Assembly: GCA_934122115.1 (NCBI GenBank)
Contig: CAKOVU010000003.1
Location: 1 to 64,000 of the forward strand
From: UMGS1901 sp934122115
GTDB taxonomy: Bacteria > Bacillota > Clostridia > TANB77 > CAG-508
Length of the DNA: 64,000 nt
Direction: 5' to 3'
The notes beneath the pieces are model-generated. The model was not told the DNA's origin, ran no database searches, and was given only the letters and a program-made list of their open reading frames with translations. The first letter of the stretch is position 1. Each line of letters opens with the position of its first letter. Below, one piece after another: positions 15,715 to 24,869 of the stretch. Made by a program: the position numbers and the translations under genes.

Positions 15715-17427
15715 ATGAAAAACAAAGATATAATTGAATTTAATAATATTAAAGAGATAATTTATAACTCAGCTAAAATATATAAAGACAATATTGCGTT
15801 TACAATTAAACATCAAAATGAAAAAGAAATAGAGTATCAGGATGTTACATATAAAGAACTATTAGATGATATAAATGCATTAGGAACAGCAATGTATTTA
15901 AAAGGCGCTAAAAACAAAAGGGTAGCAATAATAGGAAAAAATAGATATGAATGGATAGTTACTCATTTAGCTAATTTACTTGGTGGAATAGTATCTATAC
16001 CATTGGATAAAGATTTACAATTAGAGGAACTGGAAAATTCTTTAATAAGAAGCAAAGCAGATTATATAGTTTTTGATGAAAAAATAGTAGATAGAATCGA
16101 AGAAATAAAGAAAAATAATAAAACGAATCTAAAAGATTACATATGCATGTCAAATATTAGTGGATATGAAACAGTACCTAATTTGATAAATGAAGGAAAA
16201 AAGCAGATTAAGAATAATAATGAATATGTGAATTTTAAAATTAAAAATAATGATATGAATATATTACTTTTCACATCAGGTACTACTTCAAAATCAAAAG
16301 CTGTAATGTTGTCTCAAAGAAACATTGCTTCAAATGTATATGCTTTACAAACTTGTGAAGACATAAGACCTACTGATGTAAATATTGCTTTTTTACCATT
16401 TCATCATATATTTGGCTCAACCTGTATGCTTGTAATGCTTGCCTGTGGAGCGAAGACAGTATTCCCAGATGGATTAAGATATATAAAGAAAAACTTGAAT
16501 GAATATAAAGTATCAGTATTTGTTGGAGTTCCAATTCTAGTCGAGGCAATTTATAAAACTATAATGAAAGAAATAGATAAAACAGGAAAAACAGAACTTA
16601 TTAATAGTGCACTGAAAATAAGTAAGGTATTAAAAAAATTTCATATAGATGTTAGAAGAAAATTATTTAAACAAATAATTGATGCTTTAGGAGGAAAATT
16701 AAGATTTATTATTTCTGGTGGAGCTCCTGCAGACCCACTGATTTCAAAAGGGTTTAATGATTTTGGAATTAAAACAGTTCAAGGCTATGGACTAACCGAA
16801 ACATCACCTGTAATTGCAGCAGAAGATGATAAACACATGAAAAATGGATCAATTGGAATTAATATGAAAAATGTTGAACTAGAAATAGTAAACAAAGATG
16901 AAAACGGAATTGGAGAAATAAGGGTTAAAGGACCTAATGTTATGCTGGGCTATTATGAAATGCAAGAAGAGACAAATAAGGTTTTAAAAGATGGCTGGTT
17001 TTACACAGGAGATCTAGGATATAAAGATGAAGAAGGATATCTTTATATTACTGGAAGAAATAAAAACATGATTGTATTAAAAAATGGCAAGAAAGTATTC
17101 CCAGAGGAAATTGAAACTATATTAAATAGACAAGAATTGGTTTTGGAATCCATGGTATTTGGGCTACCTGAAAAAGATGATAAAAACGATGTTAAATTAG
17201 CAGTGAAGATAGTATATGATAAAGAAATTGTATTAGAGAAATATCCTGGTAAAACAGAAGAAGAATTATACAAGATTATATGGGAACAAATAAAAGAAGT
17301 AAATAAAACATTTCCTAAATATAAACATATTCAAAAAATGCTCTTAAGCAGTGAAGAGTTGATTAAAACATCAACGAAAAAAGTTAAAAGACAGGAAGAA
17401 TTAAAAAATATTTTAAATTATAATTAG
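15715..17427 (+). CDS. Long-chain acyl-CoA ligase (AMP-forming)
   Basis: 570 residues of the ANL superfamily. The AMP-binding loop is LLFTSGTTSKSKAVMLSQRN (about 184-203), with GYGLTETSPVIAA (about 360) and the hinge region YTGDLGYKDEEGYLYITGRNKNMIV (about 430-455). The length and motifs fit long-chain fatty acid-CoA ligases that adenylate a fatty acid and transfer it to CoA. AAGGAAG precedes the ATG. The neighbouring TetR gene suggests regulation by acyl ligands. The exact chain-length preference cannot be read from the sequence. Confidence 0.92.
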   Translation: MKNKDIIEFNNIKEIIYNSAKIYKDNIAFTIKHQNEKEIEYQDVTYKELLDDINALGTAMYLKGAKNKRVAIIGKNRYEWIVTHLANLLGGIVSIPLDKDLQLEELENSLIRSKADYIVFDEKIVDRIEEIKKNNKTNLKDYICMSNISGYETVPNLINEGKKQIKNNNEYVNFKIKNNDMNILLFTSGTTSKSKAVMLSQRNIASNVYALQTCEDIRPTDVNIAFLPFHHIFGSTCMLVMLACGAKTVFPDGLRYIKKNLNEYKVSVFVGVPILVEAIYKTIMKEIDKTGKTELINSALKISKVLKKFHIDVRRKLFKQIIDALGGKLRFIISGGAPADPLISKGFNDFGIKTVQGYGLTETSPVIAAEDDKHMKNGSIGINMKNVELEIVNKDENGIGEIRVKGPNVMLGYYEMQEETNKVLKDGWFYTGDLGYKDEEGYLYITGRNKNMIVLKNGKKVFPEEIETILNRQELVLESMVFGLPEKDDKNDVKLAVKIVYDKEIVLEKYPGKTEEELYKIIWEQIKEVNKTFPKYKHIQKMLLSSEELIKTSTKKVKRQEELKNILNYN

Positions 17428-17441
17428 GGGCAAATAAAAAC

Positions 17442-17482
17442 AAAAAACGCATTTGTAACTTGGCGGTTCAATGCGTTTTTTG
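17442..17482 (+). terminator. Terminator of the acyl-CoA ligase gene
   Basis: AAAAAACGCATT (17442-17453) pairs with AATGCGTTTTTT (17470-17481), a 12-bp stem ending in a T-run. Confidence 0.85.
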
Positions 17483-17563
17483 CATATTAATCGTCAAACC
17501 ACGTATGTGGATTCTCCATTTTCTATATTTATTATATTCAAAACTGTTATAAATTTTTATAAC

Positions 17564-17638
<75 letters not shown>

Positions 17639-17807
17639 AAATCTAATTTAAAGTATACCATTAAAAAAATAAAATTACAATATATTACTTGTAAAATAAA
17701 AGAAAAATATGATATCATATAAAATAATTTTATTTCAATAAACAGAATTATTTAACAAAAAATAGATAAAATAAAATTAATATATTTGTAATATAAGAGG
17801 AAGAAAA

Positions 17808-20531
17808 ATGGAAGATGAAAAATGGTTTGCGGAATCTGAAGAGGAGATAATAAAAAAATTAAATTCTAACAAAATAACAGGAATAACAGAAGAAGAAGTA
17901 AAAAGTAGACAGGAAAAATATGGACTAAATGAATTGCAGGAAAAAGCTAAAACTCCAATGATTATAAAATTTTTAGAACAATTTAAAGATTTTATGATTA
18001 TTGTTTTAATTATTGCTGCAATTGTTTCTGGTGTTGTTGGATATTTACAAGGAGAAGGTTTTACAGATTCTATTATAATTTTTGTAGTTGTAATTGTTAA
18101 TGCGATTATTGGGGTAGTACAGGAAGATAAGGCAGAAAAATCTTTAGAAGCATTAAAAAAGTTGAGTTCATATTCTGCAAAAGTGGTAAGAAATGGAAAA
18201 ATATTAGTTGTACCATCAAAAGAACTAGTTCCAGGAGATATAGTAATTTTAGAAACAGGTGATTATGTACCAGCCGATATAAGATTGATAGAAGCTGTGA
18301 ATTTAAAAGTACAAGAATCTTCTTTAACGGGCGAATCTGTACCAGTTGAAAAATATACAAATATAATTACACAAGAAAATGTTGGCATAGGTGACAGAAC
18401 CAATATGCTGTTTTCATCAAGCTTGATTACTTATGGTAGAGGAAAAGGCATTGTTGTTGAAACTGGAATGAAAACAGAGGTGGGAAAGATTGCAGGTATA
18501 TTAAATAATACGGAAAAATCGGAGACACCATTACAACAAAGATTAAATAAATTAGGAAAAACACTTGGAATAGCTTCATTAATAATTTGTGCAATAATAT
18601 TTTTAATAGGAATGCTACAAGGAAAAGAAGCAATTGATATGTTTATGACTGCTGTAAGTTTAGCAGTAGCAGTAATTCCTGAAGGTTTGGCAGCAGTATC
18701 AACAATAGTGCTTGCAATAGGTGTGCAAAGGATGGTAAAAAAACACGCTATAGTAAAAAAATTGCCAGCAGTTGAAACTCTAGGAAGTACATCTGTAATA
18801 TGCTCTGATAAAACAGGAACGTTAACGAAAAATCAAATGACAGTGCAAAAATTGTTTTATAATAACAAGGTTGTGAACATAGAAGAAATAGATACAAACA
18901 TTGAAAATGAAGAATTAGAGAAACTAGTTAATATTTCAATGTTATGTAATGATACAAAAATTGGAGAAAATAGAAAACTAACTGGAGATCCTACAGAAAC
19001 AGCTCTGGTTGATATGGGATTTAAATTAGATTTTACTCCAGCAGTATTTGAACAAATGCCAAGAGTTTATGAAATTCCATTTGATTCGGATAGAAAATTG
19101 ATGACAACAGTTCATAAAATATCGGATAATAAATTTGTAGTGTACACAAAAGGTGGAGTAGATGAACTACTAAATAAATGCAGTGGGTATCAAGTTAATG
19201 GAAAGATAGAGAAAGACATAAAGAGTGCTAAAAAAATAATTGACAATGTAAATGATGAATTAGCCGAAAAAGCGCTAAGAGTATTGGCAATGGCATACAA
19301 GGAAATAGATTATATGCCAACAACAAATGAAAATTTAGAAGAAAATTTAATATATGTTGGAATGGTTGGAATGATAGATCCACCAAGAGAAGAAGTAAAA
19401 GATGCCGTTCAGAAATGTAAAACTGCGGGAATAAAAACTGTAATGATAACTGGAGACCACAAATCAACAGCGATAGCAATAGCAAGAGAATTAGGAATAT
19501 TAGAAGATGGGCAAGAGGCAATTACAGGTTCAGAACTTGCAAATATGAGTGATGAAGAGCTAACAAGAAGAGTAGAAAATATTAGAGTGTATGCTAGAGT
19601 TTCACCAGAACATAAAGTAAGAATTGTAAGAGCATGGCAAGCACATGGGCAAATTGTTGCAATGACTGGTGATGGCGTAAATGATGCTCCAGCACTAAAA
19701 AATGCAGATATAGGATGTGCCATGGGAAAGTGCGGAACAGATGTTGCTAAAGAAGCGGCAGATATAATTTTAACTGACGATAATTTTGCAACAGTTGTAT
19801 CGGCTGTAGAAGAGGGCAGGCGAATATATGATAATATAATAAAAGCAATACAGTTTTTGTTGGCTAGTAATGTTGGAGAAGTTGTGGTACTATTTTTAGC
19901 AATATTATTAACACCATATTTAGCAAATAAATTTGGAATCACAATAGGTTTAATAGAGCCTTTATTACCAATACACATTTTATGGATAAATCTAGTTACA
20001 GATTCACTTCCAGCACTTGCACTAGCTTTCGACCCAGCTGATAAAGAAATAATGAAAAGGCAACCAGTAAAATCTAATACAGGGATATTTACAAAAAGCA
20101 TGACTTGGAGGATTGTATATCAGGGAATAATGATAGGAGGATTATCGTTAATTGCGTTTATAATCGGATTATCAACAAAAGATGTTCCAACAATAGAAGG
20201 ATTAACAAACGAACAAGTAAAAGTAGAAATTGGACAAACAATGACATTTATAGTACTTGCGTTTTCGGAACTAATTCATGTGTTTAATATTAGAAATAAC
20301 AAAGAATCAATATTTAAAACTGGAGTAGGAGGTAACAAGCAATTATTTGGAGCAATTGCAATTTCTAGCTTACTTATGATTGTTATTCTTGCAATTCCTG
20401 CATTAAGAAGTATATTTAGCATACCTGTATTACCAATAGGAAACATAATAGAAATTATAATTTTAATATTAGCTCCAGTAGCTATTGTGGAGATATTTAA
20501 ATTATTAAAAATAAATGGCAAGACAAATTAA
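17808..20531 (+). CDS. Calcium-transporting P-type ATPase (PMCA/SERCA type)
   Basis: 907 residues, the full length of a P2-type cation ATPase. In order: N-terminal cation-ATPase domain, TGES actuator motif (174-177), PEGL in membrane helix 4 (291-294), phosphorylation motif DKTGTLT with Asp334, MVGMIDPPREEVKDAV, and the hinge TGDGVNDAPALKNADIG. Six C-terminal membrane helices complete the protein. ILWINLVTDSLPALALA in the C-terminal domain is typical of calcium exporters. It would pump calcium out of the cell at the expense of ATP. AGAGGAAG precedes the ATG. Confidence 0.95.
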   Translation: MEDEKWFAESEEEIIKKLNSNKITGITEEEVKSRQEKYGLNELQEKAKTPMIIKFLEQFKDFMIIVLIIAAIVSGVVGYLQGEGFTDSIIIFVVVIVNAIIGVVQEDKAEKSLEALKKLSSYSAKVVRNGKILVVPSKELVPGDIVILETGDYVPADIRLIEAVNLKVQESSLTGESVPVEKYTNIITQENVGIGDRTNMLFSSSLITYGRGKGIVVETGMKTEVGKIAGILNNTEKSETPLQQRLNKLGKTLGIASLIICAIIFLIGMLQGKEAIDMFMTAVSLAVAVIPEGLAAVSTIVLAIGVQRMVKKHAIVKKLPAVETLGSTSVICSDKTGTLTKNQMTVQKLFYNNKVVNIEEIDTNIENEELEKLVNISMLCNDTKIGENRKLTGDPTETALVDMGFKLDFTPAVFEQMPRVYEIPFDSDRKLMTTVHKISDNKFVVYTKGGVDELLNKCSGYQVNGKIEKDIKSAKKIIDNVNDELAEKALRVLAMAYKEIDYMPTTNENLEENLIYVGMVGMIDPPREEVKDAVQKCKTAGIKTVMITGDHKSTAIAIARELGILEDGQEAITGSELANMSDEELTRRVENIRVYARVSPEHKVRIVRAWQAHGQIVAMTGDGVNDAPALKNADIGCAMGKCGTDVAKEAADIILTDDNFATVVSAVEEGRRIYDNIIKAIQFLLASNVGEVVVLFLAILLTPYLANKFGITIGLIEPLLPIHILWINLVTDSLPALALAFDPADKEIMKRQPVKSNTGIFTKSMTWRIVYQGIMIGGLSLIAFIIGLSTKDVPTIEGLTNEQVKVEIGQTMTFIVLAFSELIHVFNIRNNKESIFKTGVGGNKQLFGAIAISSLLMIVILAIPALRSIFSIPVLPIGNIIEIIILILAPVAIVEIFKLLKINGKTN

Positions 20532-20596
20532 TAATATACTTTAAAATATAAATAATTTGTTATATAATGTGTAAAAATATATCAAGAGGCAGAAAA

Positions 20597-21499
20597 ATGT
20601 ATGATTTAATAATAGTAAAAAAGATAAGAACGAAAAGAGTTATTTTTATAGGAATAATAGTAGTGGTTATAATAAGTATAGTAACTATACTAGGTATGAA
20701 CAAAGCTCAAAAAGAATATAATGAAAAATATGCGGAAGAACTTGAAAAACAAAGGGTAGAAGCAATAGAAAATGAAAAAAATAATGAAGAGATAAGAAAT
20801 ACAAAAATAAAAAACGAACATATAGAAAAAACAAGTAAACCGCTAACAGAAGAACAACAGCATAATATTTTGCATATATATAATGATACTGGAGAAAAAA
20901 GAGTGTTTTTAACATTTGATGATGGACCTACAAAGGCAGTAACTCCATTTATCTTAGATACATTAAAAAAAGAGGATGTAAAAGCAACATTCTTTTTACT
21001 TGGGGTTAATGCTCAATATAATGCAGAATTGATAAAAAGAGAATTCGATGAAGGACATTACATTGCAAACCATGGCTATTCGCATAAATATAAAGAGGTA
21101 TATAGTTCTCCAGAAGCTACGTTTGATGAATATAATAAAACAGAACAAATAATAAGAGATGCGTTAGGCAATCAGAATTATAGGTCAAATTTATTTCGAT
21201 TTCCAGGTGGCTCGAATGGCGGATATTATAATGAAATAAAACAAACTGCGAAAGCATATTTAAGAGAACAAGGAATTGTACATTTGGATTGGAATGCACT
21301 ATCACAGGATTCTGCGGGGACATATACAAAAGAGCAATTGCTACAAAACGTGATAGATACAATAGGTGATAAACAAAGTGTAATTATACTAATGCATGAT
21401 TCAGCAGATAAAATATTAACTTCAGAAATGCTGCCAGATTTGATACATTATTTAAAAGAAAAAGGCTATAGCTTCAAGAATATTTATGATATAATATAG
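20597..21499 (+). CDS. Membrane-anchored polysaccharide deacetylase
   Basis: 300 residues. An N-terminal membrane anchor (about 15-35) and a charged coiled stretch (about 38-75, rich in E and K) precede a NodB domain (about 100-300): FLTFDDGPTKAVTPF with the catalytic DD, an HGYSH metal site, RFPGG and a late HDS. Such enzymes remove acetyl groups from peptidoglycan or surface polysaccharide and can give lysozyme resistance. The ATG at 20597 follows AAGAGGCAG; an in-frame ATG at 20567 has no ribosome binding site. trxB follows after 16 bases. Confidence 0.93.
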   Translation: MYDLIIVKKIRTKRVIFIGIIVVVIISIVTILGMNKAQKEYNEKYAEELEKQRVEAIENEKNNEEIRNTKIKNEHIEKTSKPLTEEQQHNILHIYNDTGEKRVFLTFDDGPTKAVTPFILDTLKKEDVKATFFLLGVNAQYNAELIKREFDEGHYIANHGYSHKYKEVYSSPEATFDEYNKTEQIIRDALGNQNYRSNLFRFPGGSNGGYYNEIKQTAKAYLREQGIVHLDWNALSQDSAGTYTKEQLLQNVIDTIGDKQSVIILMHDSADKILTSEMLPDLIHYLKEKGYSFKNIYDII

Positions 21500-21515
21500 A
21501 AGTAGGAGAAAATTT

Positions 21516-22398
21516 ATGTATGATGTAATAATTATAGGCGGAGGCCCTGCAGGAGTTAGCACAGGCTTATATGTAAAAAGGGCACGGGTTTAATGTTTGT
21601 ATAATAGCAAAGGGCGTTGGAGAATTAGATAAAGCAAGTAGAATAGAAAACTATTATGGATTTGAAAATGGAATAACAGGCAAAGAATTGCAGGAAAATG
21701 GAATTAAGCAAGCTAAAAATTTAGGAATAAAAGTAGTAGAAAAAGAAGTTGTAGGAATTCAATATGGAACAACGAATGAAGTAAATTTTGAAGTGAAGGT
21801 GGCAAACCAAGGCAGAGACGAAAAATATGAAGCTACAATTGTGGTTCTAGCAACTGGTTCAAATAGAAACAAGCCTAATATTTATGGCATAAAAGAATTT
21901 GAGGGAAGAGGAGTAAGCTATTGTGCTGTTTGTGATGCTCCTTTCTATAGAAACAAAAATGTTGCAGTATTGGGAAATGGTGATTATGCAATAGAAGAGG
22001 TAGAAAATTTGTTGCCCATTGCTAATAAAGTATTAATGCTAACAAATGGAGAGAATACAGCGGAAAATAGAAAAAAAATAAACATAAATAAAAAGAAGAT
22101 AAAAGAAGTTCAAGGAGATTCAAAGGTGCGAGCAATAGAGTTTGAAGATGGAACTGTTGAAGAAATAGATGGGATTTTTATTGCTCAGGGGATAGCATCT
22201 AGCACAGATTTTGCAAGGAAGATTGGTGCTAGAATTGAAAATAATAATATTGTTGTAAATGAGAATATGGAAACAACTATAAATAATTTATATGCATGTG
22301 GCGATTGTACTGGAGGAATTTTACAAGTGTCCAAAGCAGTATATGACGGTACAAAAGCAGGTTTAGCGATAATAAAAAAATTAAGAAAAAATAAATAG
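21516..22398 (+). pseudogene. trxB: Thioredoxin reductase, frameshifted near the N-terminus
   Basis: The gene starts at the ATG at 21516 after GTAGGAG and encodes MYDVIIIGGGPAGVSTGLYV, the FAD-binding fold. At 21585 an extra C creates GCA CGG GTT TAA and a stop. Skipping that base restores AGFNVCIIAKG and the rest of the enzyme through 22398: the redox motif CAVCD (about residue 139), VAVLGNGDYAIEE and the C-terminal LYACGDCTGGI. TrxB reduces thioredoxin with NADPH, and trxA follows directly. One indel in an otherwise well kept gene suggests a sequencing error or +1 frameshifting, and it has the same context as the break in tsaE. Confidence 0.9.
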
Positions 22399-22409
22399 GA
22401 GGAAAAAAT

Positions 22410-22715
22410 ATGGAAGTTATATTAACAAGTGAAAACTATGATATGGAAGTAAATGAGTCTCAAATTCCTGTATTAATTGATTTTTGGGCAACATGGTGTG
22501 GCCCTTGCAAAGCAATGATGCCAATAGTGGATGAAATTGCAAAAGAATATGAAGGCAAAATTAAAGTGTGCAAGGTTAATGTAGATGAAGCTAGAGATTT
22601 AGCAGCAAAATTTAATGTTATGAGCATACCAACATTTGTTGCAATAAAAAATGGAGAAATAGTTGGAACAATAATAGGTGTACACGAAAAAGAAGAAATA
22701 TTAAAAATGTTTTAA
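22410..22715 (+). CDS. trxA: Thioredoxin
   Basis: 101 residues with the active site WCGPC (about 30-34) in DFWATWCGPCKAMMPIVDEIA and the cis-proline SIPTF. It reduces disulfides in cytoplasmic proteins and receives electrons from TrxB, which is encoded just upstream with an 11-base gap and AGGAGG before the ATG. If trxB is really broken, this gene would lose its partner within the operon. Confidence 0.98.
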   Translation: MEVILTSENYDMEVNESQIPVLIDFWATWCGPCKAMMPIVDEIAKEYEGKIKVCKVNVDEARDLAAKFNVMSIPTFVAIKNGEIVGTIIGVHEKEEILKMF

Positions 22716-22721
22716 ATTTAC

Positions 22722-22767
22722 TTGACAACATAAATAAAAATGTGCTAATATAATTATTGTTAGCACA
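22722..22767 (+). promoter_or_regulatory. tRNA-Leu promoter with inverted repeat
   Basis: TTGACA (22722-22727) is followed by TAATAT (22746-22751) 18 bases later. A perfect 8-bp inverted repeat, TGTGCTAA...TTAGCACA (22741-22748 with 22760-22767), straddles the -10 box and the likely transcription start. The repeat arms run opposite to the CIRCE element bound by HrcA, so the binder, if any, is unknown. Confidence 0.6.
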
Positions 22768-22773
22768 ACACAT

Positions 22774-22857
22774 GCGGATGTGGCGGAATTGGCAGACGCG
22801 CTGGTCTTAGGAACCAGTGTCAACGACGTGGGGGTTCAAGTCCCTTCATCCGCACCA
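22774..22857 (+). tRNA. tRNA-Leu (TAG)
   Basis: 84 bases with a class II variable arm. The acceptor stem is GCGGATG/CATCCGC with discriminator A and an encoded CCA. The anticodon loop CTTAGGA reads anticodon TAG (leucine, CUN codons). A solo tRNA gene with its own promoter and terminator, immediately before the accessory patch at 22900-25830. Confidence 0.97.
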
Positions 22858-22860
22858 ATA

Positions 22861-22898
22861 AAAAATCAATCAGAAAATAAAATCTGGTTGATTTTTTG
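22861..22898 (+). terminator. Terminator of tRNA-Leu
   Basis: AAAAATCAATCAG (22861-22873) pairs with CTGGTTGATTTTT (22884-22896), ending in a run of Ts. Confidence 0.85.
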
Positions 22899-22991
22899 TC
22901 GTCTAAAAACAATATTAAAATCATCCAAATAAAAAGATAAAATTAGCAGAGTTAGAAGTATATTTAAAAAATATATAAACATTATGTTGAT

Positions 22992-23020
22992 TTGCTTTTT
23001 CAATCAAAATATGTTATAAT
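22992..23020 (+). promoter_or_regulatory. Promoter, leader copy B
   Basis: TTGCTT (22992-22997) and an extended -10, TGTTATAAT (TATAAT 23015-23020), with a 17-base spacer. The -10 region is identical to that of the leader at 1123-1151. Confidence 0.65.
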
Positions 23021-23026
23021 AGATTT

Positions 23027-23128
23027 AATCTATTGTATTTTACACAACAAAGTACAGAAGAAATTAATCATTTTTTTCTGGAGGGGTTGTGTAAAACCTC
23101 CAGAAGATAATTTTAGGAGGTAAGCAGT
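23027..23128 (+). promoter_or_regulatory. Structured 5' leader, copy B (candidate RNA switch)
   Basis: The second copy of the leader seen at 1158-1252. P1 is TTTTACACAAC (about 23038-23048) with GTTGTGTAAAA (about 23086-23096). P2 is TCTGGAGG with CCTCCAGA. P3 is CCTCC with the GGAGG ribosome binding site before the ATG at 23129. Relative to copy A, a G-C pair in P1 is A-T here and a T-G wobble in P2 is T-A. Both changes keep the helices, while the connecting loops differ. This is the pattern expected of a selected RNA fold rather than of recent DNA duplication. Confidence 0.7.
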
Positions 23129-23365
23129 ATGGTAAAGGTTATAGTTTTTGAAAAAAATGGTGAAATTCGGTTAGCAACTTTAATCGATGACGACAAAAGC
23201 GTATGCAGAGAGAATTTCACAGATGTTGTTCCGTGTCCTGAGGAATTGTTGGCTTGTGTTCCGAGCGAGATTGCAGAATTCTGCAAAGAAACGGCACCAC
23301 AATACCTGTACTTCAATTCTGAAGGCAACTGGGAATCAACTAAAGATCCTATACATCTTAACTAG
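23129..23365 (+). CDS. Hypothetical protein behind the second structured leader
   Basis: A 78-residue acidic protein that I do not recognise. It begins with a beta-strand-like MVKVIVFEKNGEIRLATLIDDD and contains three cysteines (in SVCREN, PCPEELLACV and EFCKE). There is no signal peptide. It is unrelated by eye to the gene behind leader copy A. AGGAGG precedes the ATG. Codon use is GC-richer than the neighbours (CGG, GCC, GAG and CTG occur), as in the genes at 1253 and 24870, which points to acquisition from a different genome. Confidence 0.75.
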   Translation: MVKVIVFEKNGEIRLATLIDDDKSVCRENFTDVVPCPEELLACVPSEIAEFCKETAPQYLYFNSEGNWESTKDPIHLN

Positions 23366-23374
23366 TATTGGTTT

Positions 23375-23408
23375 CTCCATCACATGTGTAACTAATCATG
23401 TGGTGGAG
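23375..23408 (+). terminator. Hairpin after the leader-B gene
   Basis: CTCCATCACATG (23375-23386) pairs with CATGTGGTGGAG (23397-23408), 12 bp with one wobble and a 10-base loop. The downstream tract is not T-rich, so it may stabilise the 3' end rather than act as a strong terminator. Confidence 0.5.
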
Positions 23409-23498
23409 TGACTATTTATTGTTACAAATTCTATATGTTATTTTTGTTAAAAGTATTGATAATTAAAGAAAATTATGTTAAAGTAAAAACAATGAATT

Positions 23499-23620
23499 GA
23501 TTGATATTTGTATCAATCGTCAAGAGAGCCAAAAAAGTTGTAGATAACTACTTCGTTGGCACCAATAAGGGAAAACCGTTTATTAGCTTTTTAGCAATAA
23601 GCGGTTTTCTTATTTTTGTG
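23499..23620 (+). ncRNA. Three-hairpin RNA upstream of the lysis genes
   Basis: In a 320-base stretch without genes, three hairpins lie in a row. They are GATTGATA-TTTG-TATCAATC (23499-23518), GCCAA...TTGGC enclosing GTAG-ATAA-CTAC (23528-23560), and a long stem of about 18 bp, AATAAGG..AAAACCG with CGGTTTT..CTTATT (23564-23614), followed by TTTTT. A possible promoter, TTGATA/TATGTT, lies near 23457-23480. It could be a small RNA ending in its own terminator or an attenuator for the holin/amidase genes 70 bases downstream. I do not recognise the family. Confidence 0.5.
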
Positions 23621-23686
23621 ATAATTTAATAAAGAACATGCACATATTTCTTACTACAGAAATAGAATATACAAGGGGAGTTTAAT

Positions 23687-23917
23687 ATGGAGAAAATTAA
23701 AACAATAGCAAAATATGCAATTAATATTCTTGCAATAATAAGTGCTTTAGTAGCAGGAATTAACGCAGTAGATGGAATAACAATCCCATATGCAGTTCAA
23801 ATAATACAAGTAATAGCAGTTATACAGGGTGTTATAAGCACGTATTTATTAGGACAAAAAGTAGTAAGAAATAGAGGTGAGAATCGTGAAAATAATAGAG
23901 ACAAACCTAAAGTTTAA
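23687..23917 (+). CDS. Phage-type holin
   Basis: 76 residues with two hydrophobic segments (about 5-28 and 32-55) separated by a short turn, and a charged C-terminal tail (RNRGENRENNRDKPK). This size and topology match small phage holins, which let endolysin cross the membrane. AAGGGGAG precedes the ATG. The gene overlaps the start of an amidase gene, the usual holin-endolysin arrangement. No other phage genes are visible, so this is a solitary or left-over lysis cassette. Confidence 0.8.
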   Translation: MEKIKTIAKYAINILAIISALVAGINAVDGITIPYAVQIIQVIAVIQGVISTYLLGQKVVRNRGENRENNRDKPKV

Positions 23918-24743
23918 ACAGATGGATACAAGAAAAAGTACAAATAGGATAATACTTCACCATGCGGCAGCCATAAATTGTTCAGCAGAAGATATTCATC
24001 GTTGGCATCTAAATAATGGTTGGGCTGGTGCTGGATATCATTTCTTAGTTAGAAAAAATGGTGAGATATATAGATTACGTCCAGAAGATAAGGTGGGTGC
24101 TCATGCGTATGGTTCAAATTATGACTCAATAGGAATTTGCTTTGAAGGAAATTATATGGATGAGGGAATGCCAGAAATTCAAAAAAATGTGGGAAAAGAA
24201 ATTGTAACACAATTAAAAAACAAATATAACATTAGTACAGTACAAGGGCATAGAGATGTTAATGCGACTAGTTGCCCAGGAATAAATTTTCCATTTAATG
24301 AAATTGCAAATGGCAAGACAGATGAAATAATAGAAGAGCCAGCTGAAACTAACCATTCTGATAAAATTGCTACGATACAAAGAACATTAAATGAAATGTA
24401 TGGAACAAATATAGATATAGATAGTATTTATGGCAAAGAAACAAAAAAAGCATTGGTAAAAGGATTACAAACAGAGCTAAATAAGCAATTTAATGCAAAA
24501 TTATATGTTGATGGTATATTTGGTAAAAACACCTATAATGCATGTGTGAATGTTCGAAAGGGTGCAACAGGAAATATAACTTGGTTAATTCAAGCTATGT
24601 TGATATGCCATTCTTTTGATATTGAAGCAGATAAGATATTTGGCGTAAATACGCAAAATGCTGTAAAAAATTTCCAAACAAGAAATGCTTTAGCAGTAGA
24701 TGGAATTGTTGGAAAAGAAACATTTAATAAGTTGTTTAAGTAA
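23886..24743 (+). CDS. N-acetylmuramoyl-L-alanine amidase (endolysin)
   Basis: 285 residues. An N-terminal amidase_2 domain (about 15-140) shows the zinc ligands in ILHHAAA and GHRDVNATSCPG, plus GAGYHFLVRKNGEIYRLRP and GIC(F)EGNY. Two C-terminal peptidoglycan-binding repeats follow (about 160-220 and 230-285, the second containing FQTRNALAVDGIVGKETF). It cleaves the amide bond between muramic acid and the stem peptide. I prefer the GTG at 23886, which has AGAGGTGAG at the right distance, over the GTG at 23877 that lies within that signal. It overlaps the holin gene by about 30 bases. Confidence 0.92.
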   Translation: MKIIETNLKFKQMDTRKSTNRIILHHAAAINCSAEDIHRWHLNNGWAGAGYHFLVRKNGEIYRLRPEDKVGAHAYGSNYDSIGICFEGNYMDEGMPEIQKNVGKEIVTQLKNKYNISTVQGHRDVNATSCPGINFPFNEIANGKTDEIIEEPAETNHSDKIATIQRTLNEMYGTNIDIDSIYGKETKKALVKGLQTELNKQFNAKLYVDGIFGKNTYNACVNVRKGATGNITWLIQAMLICHSFDIEADKIFGVNTQNAVKNFQTRNALAVDGIVGKETFNKLFK

Positions 24744-24827
24744 GTATAGTCAAGCTGAAATGCTTGGCTATATTTGCAAATTAACATAAAATGTGATAAA
24801 ATAGAAAACAGTAGTATGTTAAAAAAT

Positions 24828-24845
24828 GAAGCTTTGGAAAGCTTC
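24828..24845 (+). promoter_or_regulatory. Leader hairpin ahead of the MYG1-family gene
   Basis: GAAGCTTTGGAAAGCTTC is a 7-bp stem with a 4-base loop, nine bases before the strong TAGGAGG ribosome binding site of the gene at 24870. It does not contain an anti-ribosome-binding-site strand and is unlike the leaders at 1158 and 23027. Confidence 0.5.
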
Positions 24846-24869
24846 AAACAACTTAGGAGGTATTGAGAA

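Noticed and set aside
19409..20101. 230-codon open frame on the minus strand
   Set aside because: It is a shadow of the P-type ATPase, which has full family motifs on the plus strand.
22741..22767. CIRCE element for HrcA
   Set aside because: CIRCE reads TTAGCACTC-N9-GAGTGCTAA; here the arms are in the opposite order and the spacer is 11.
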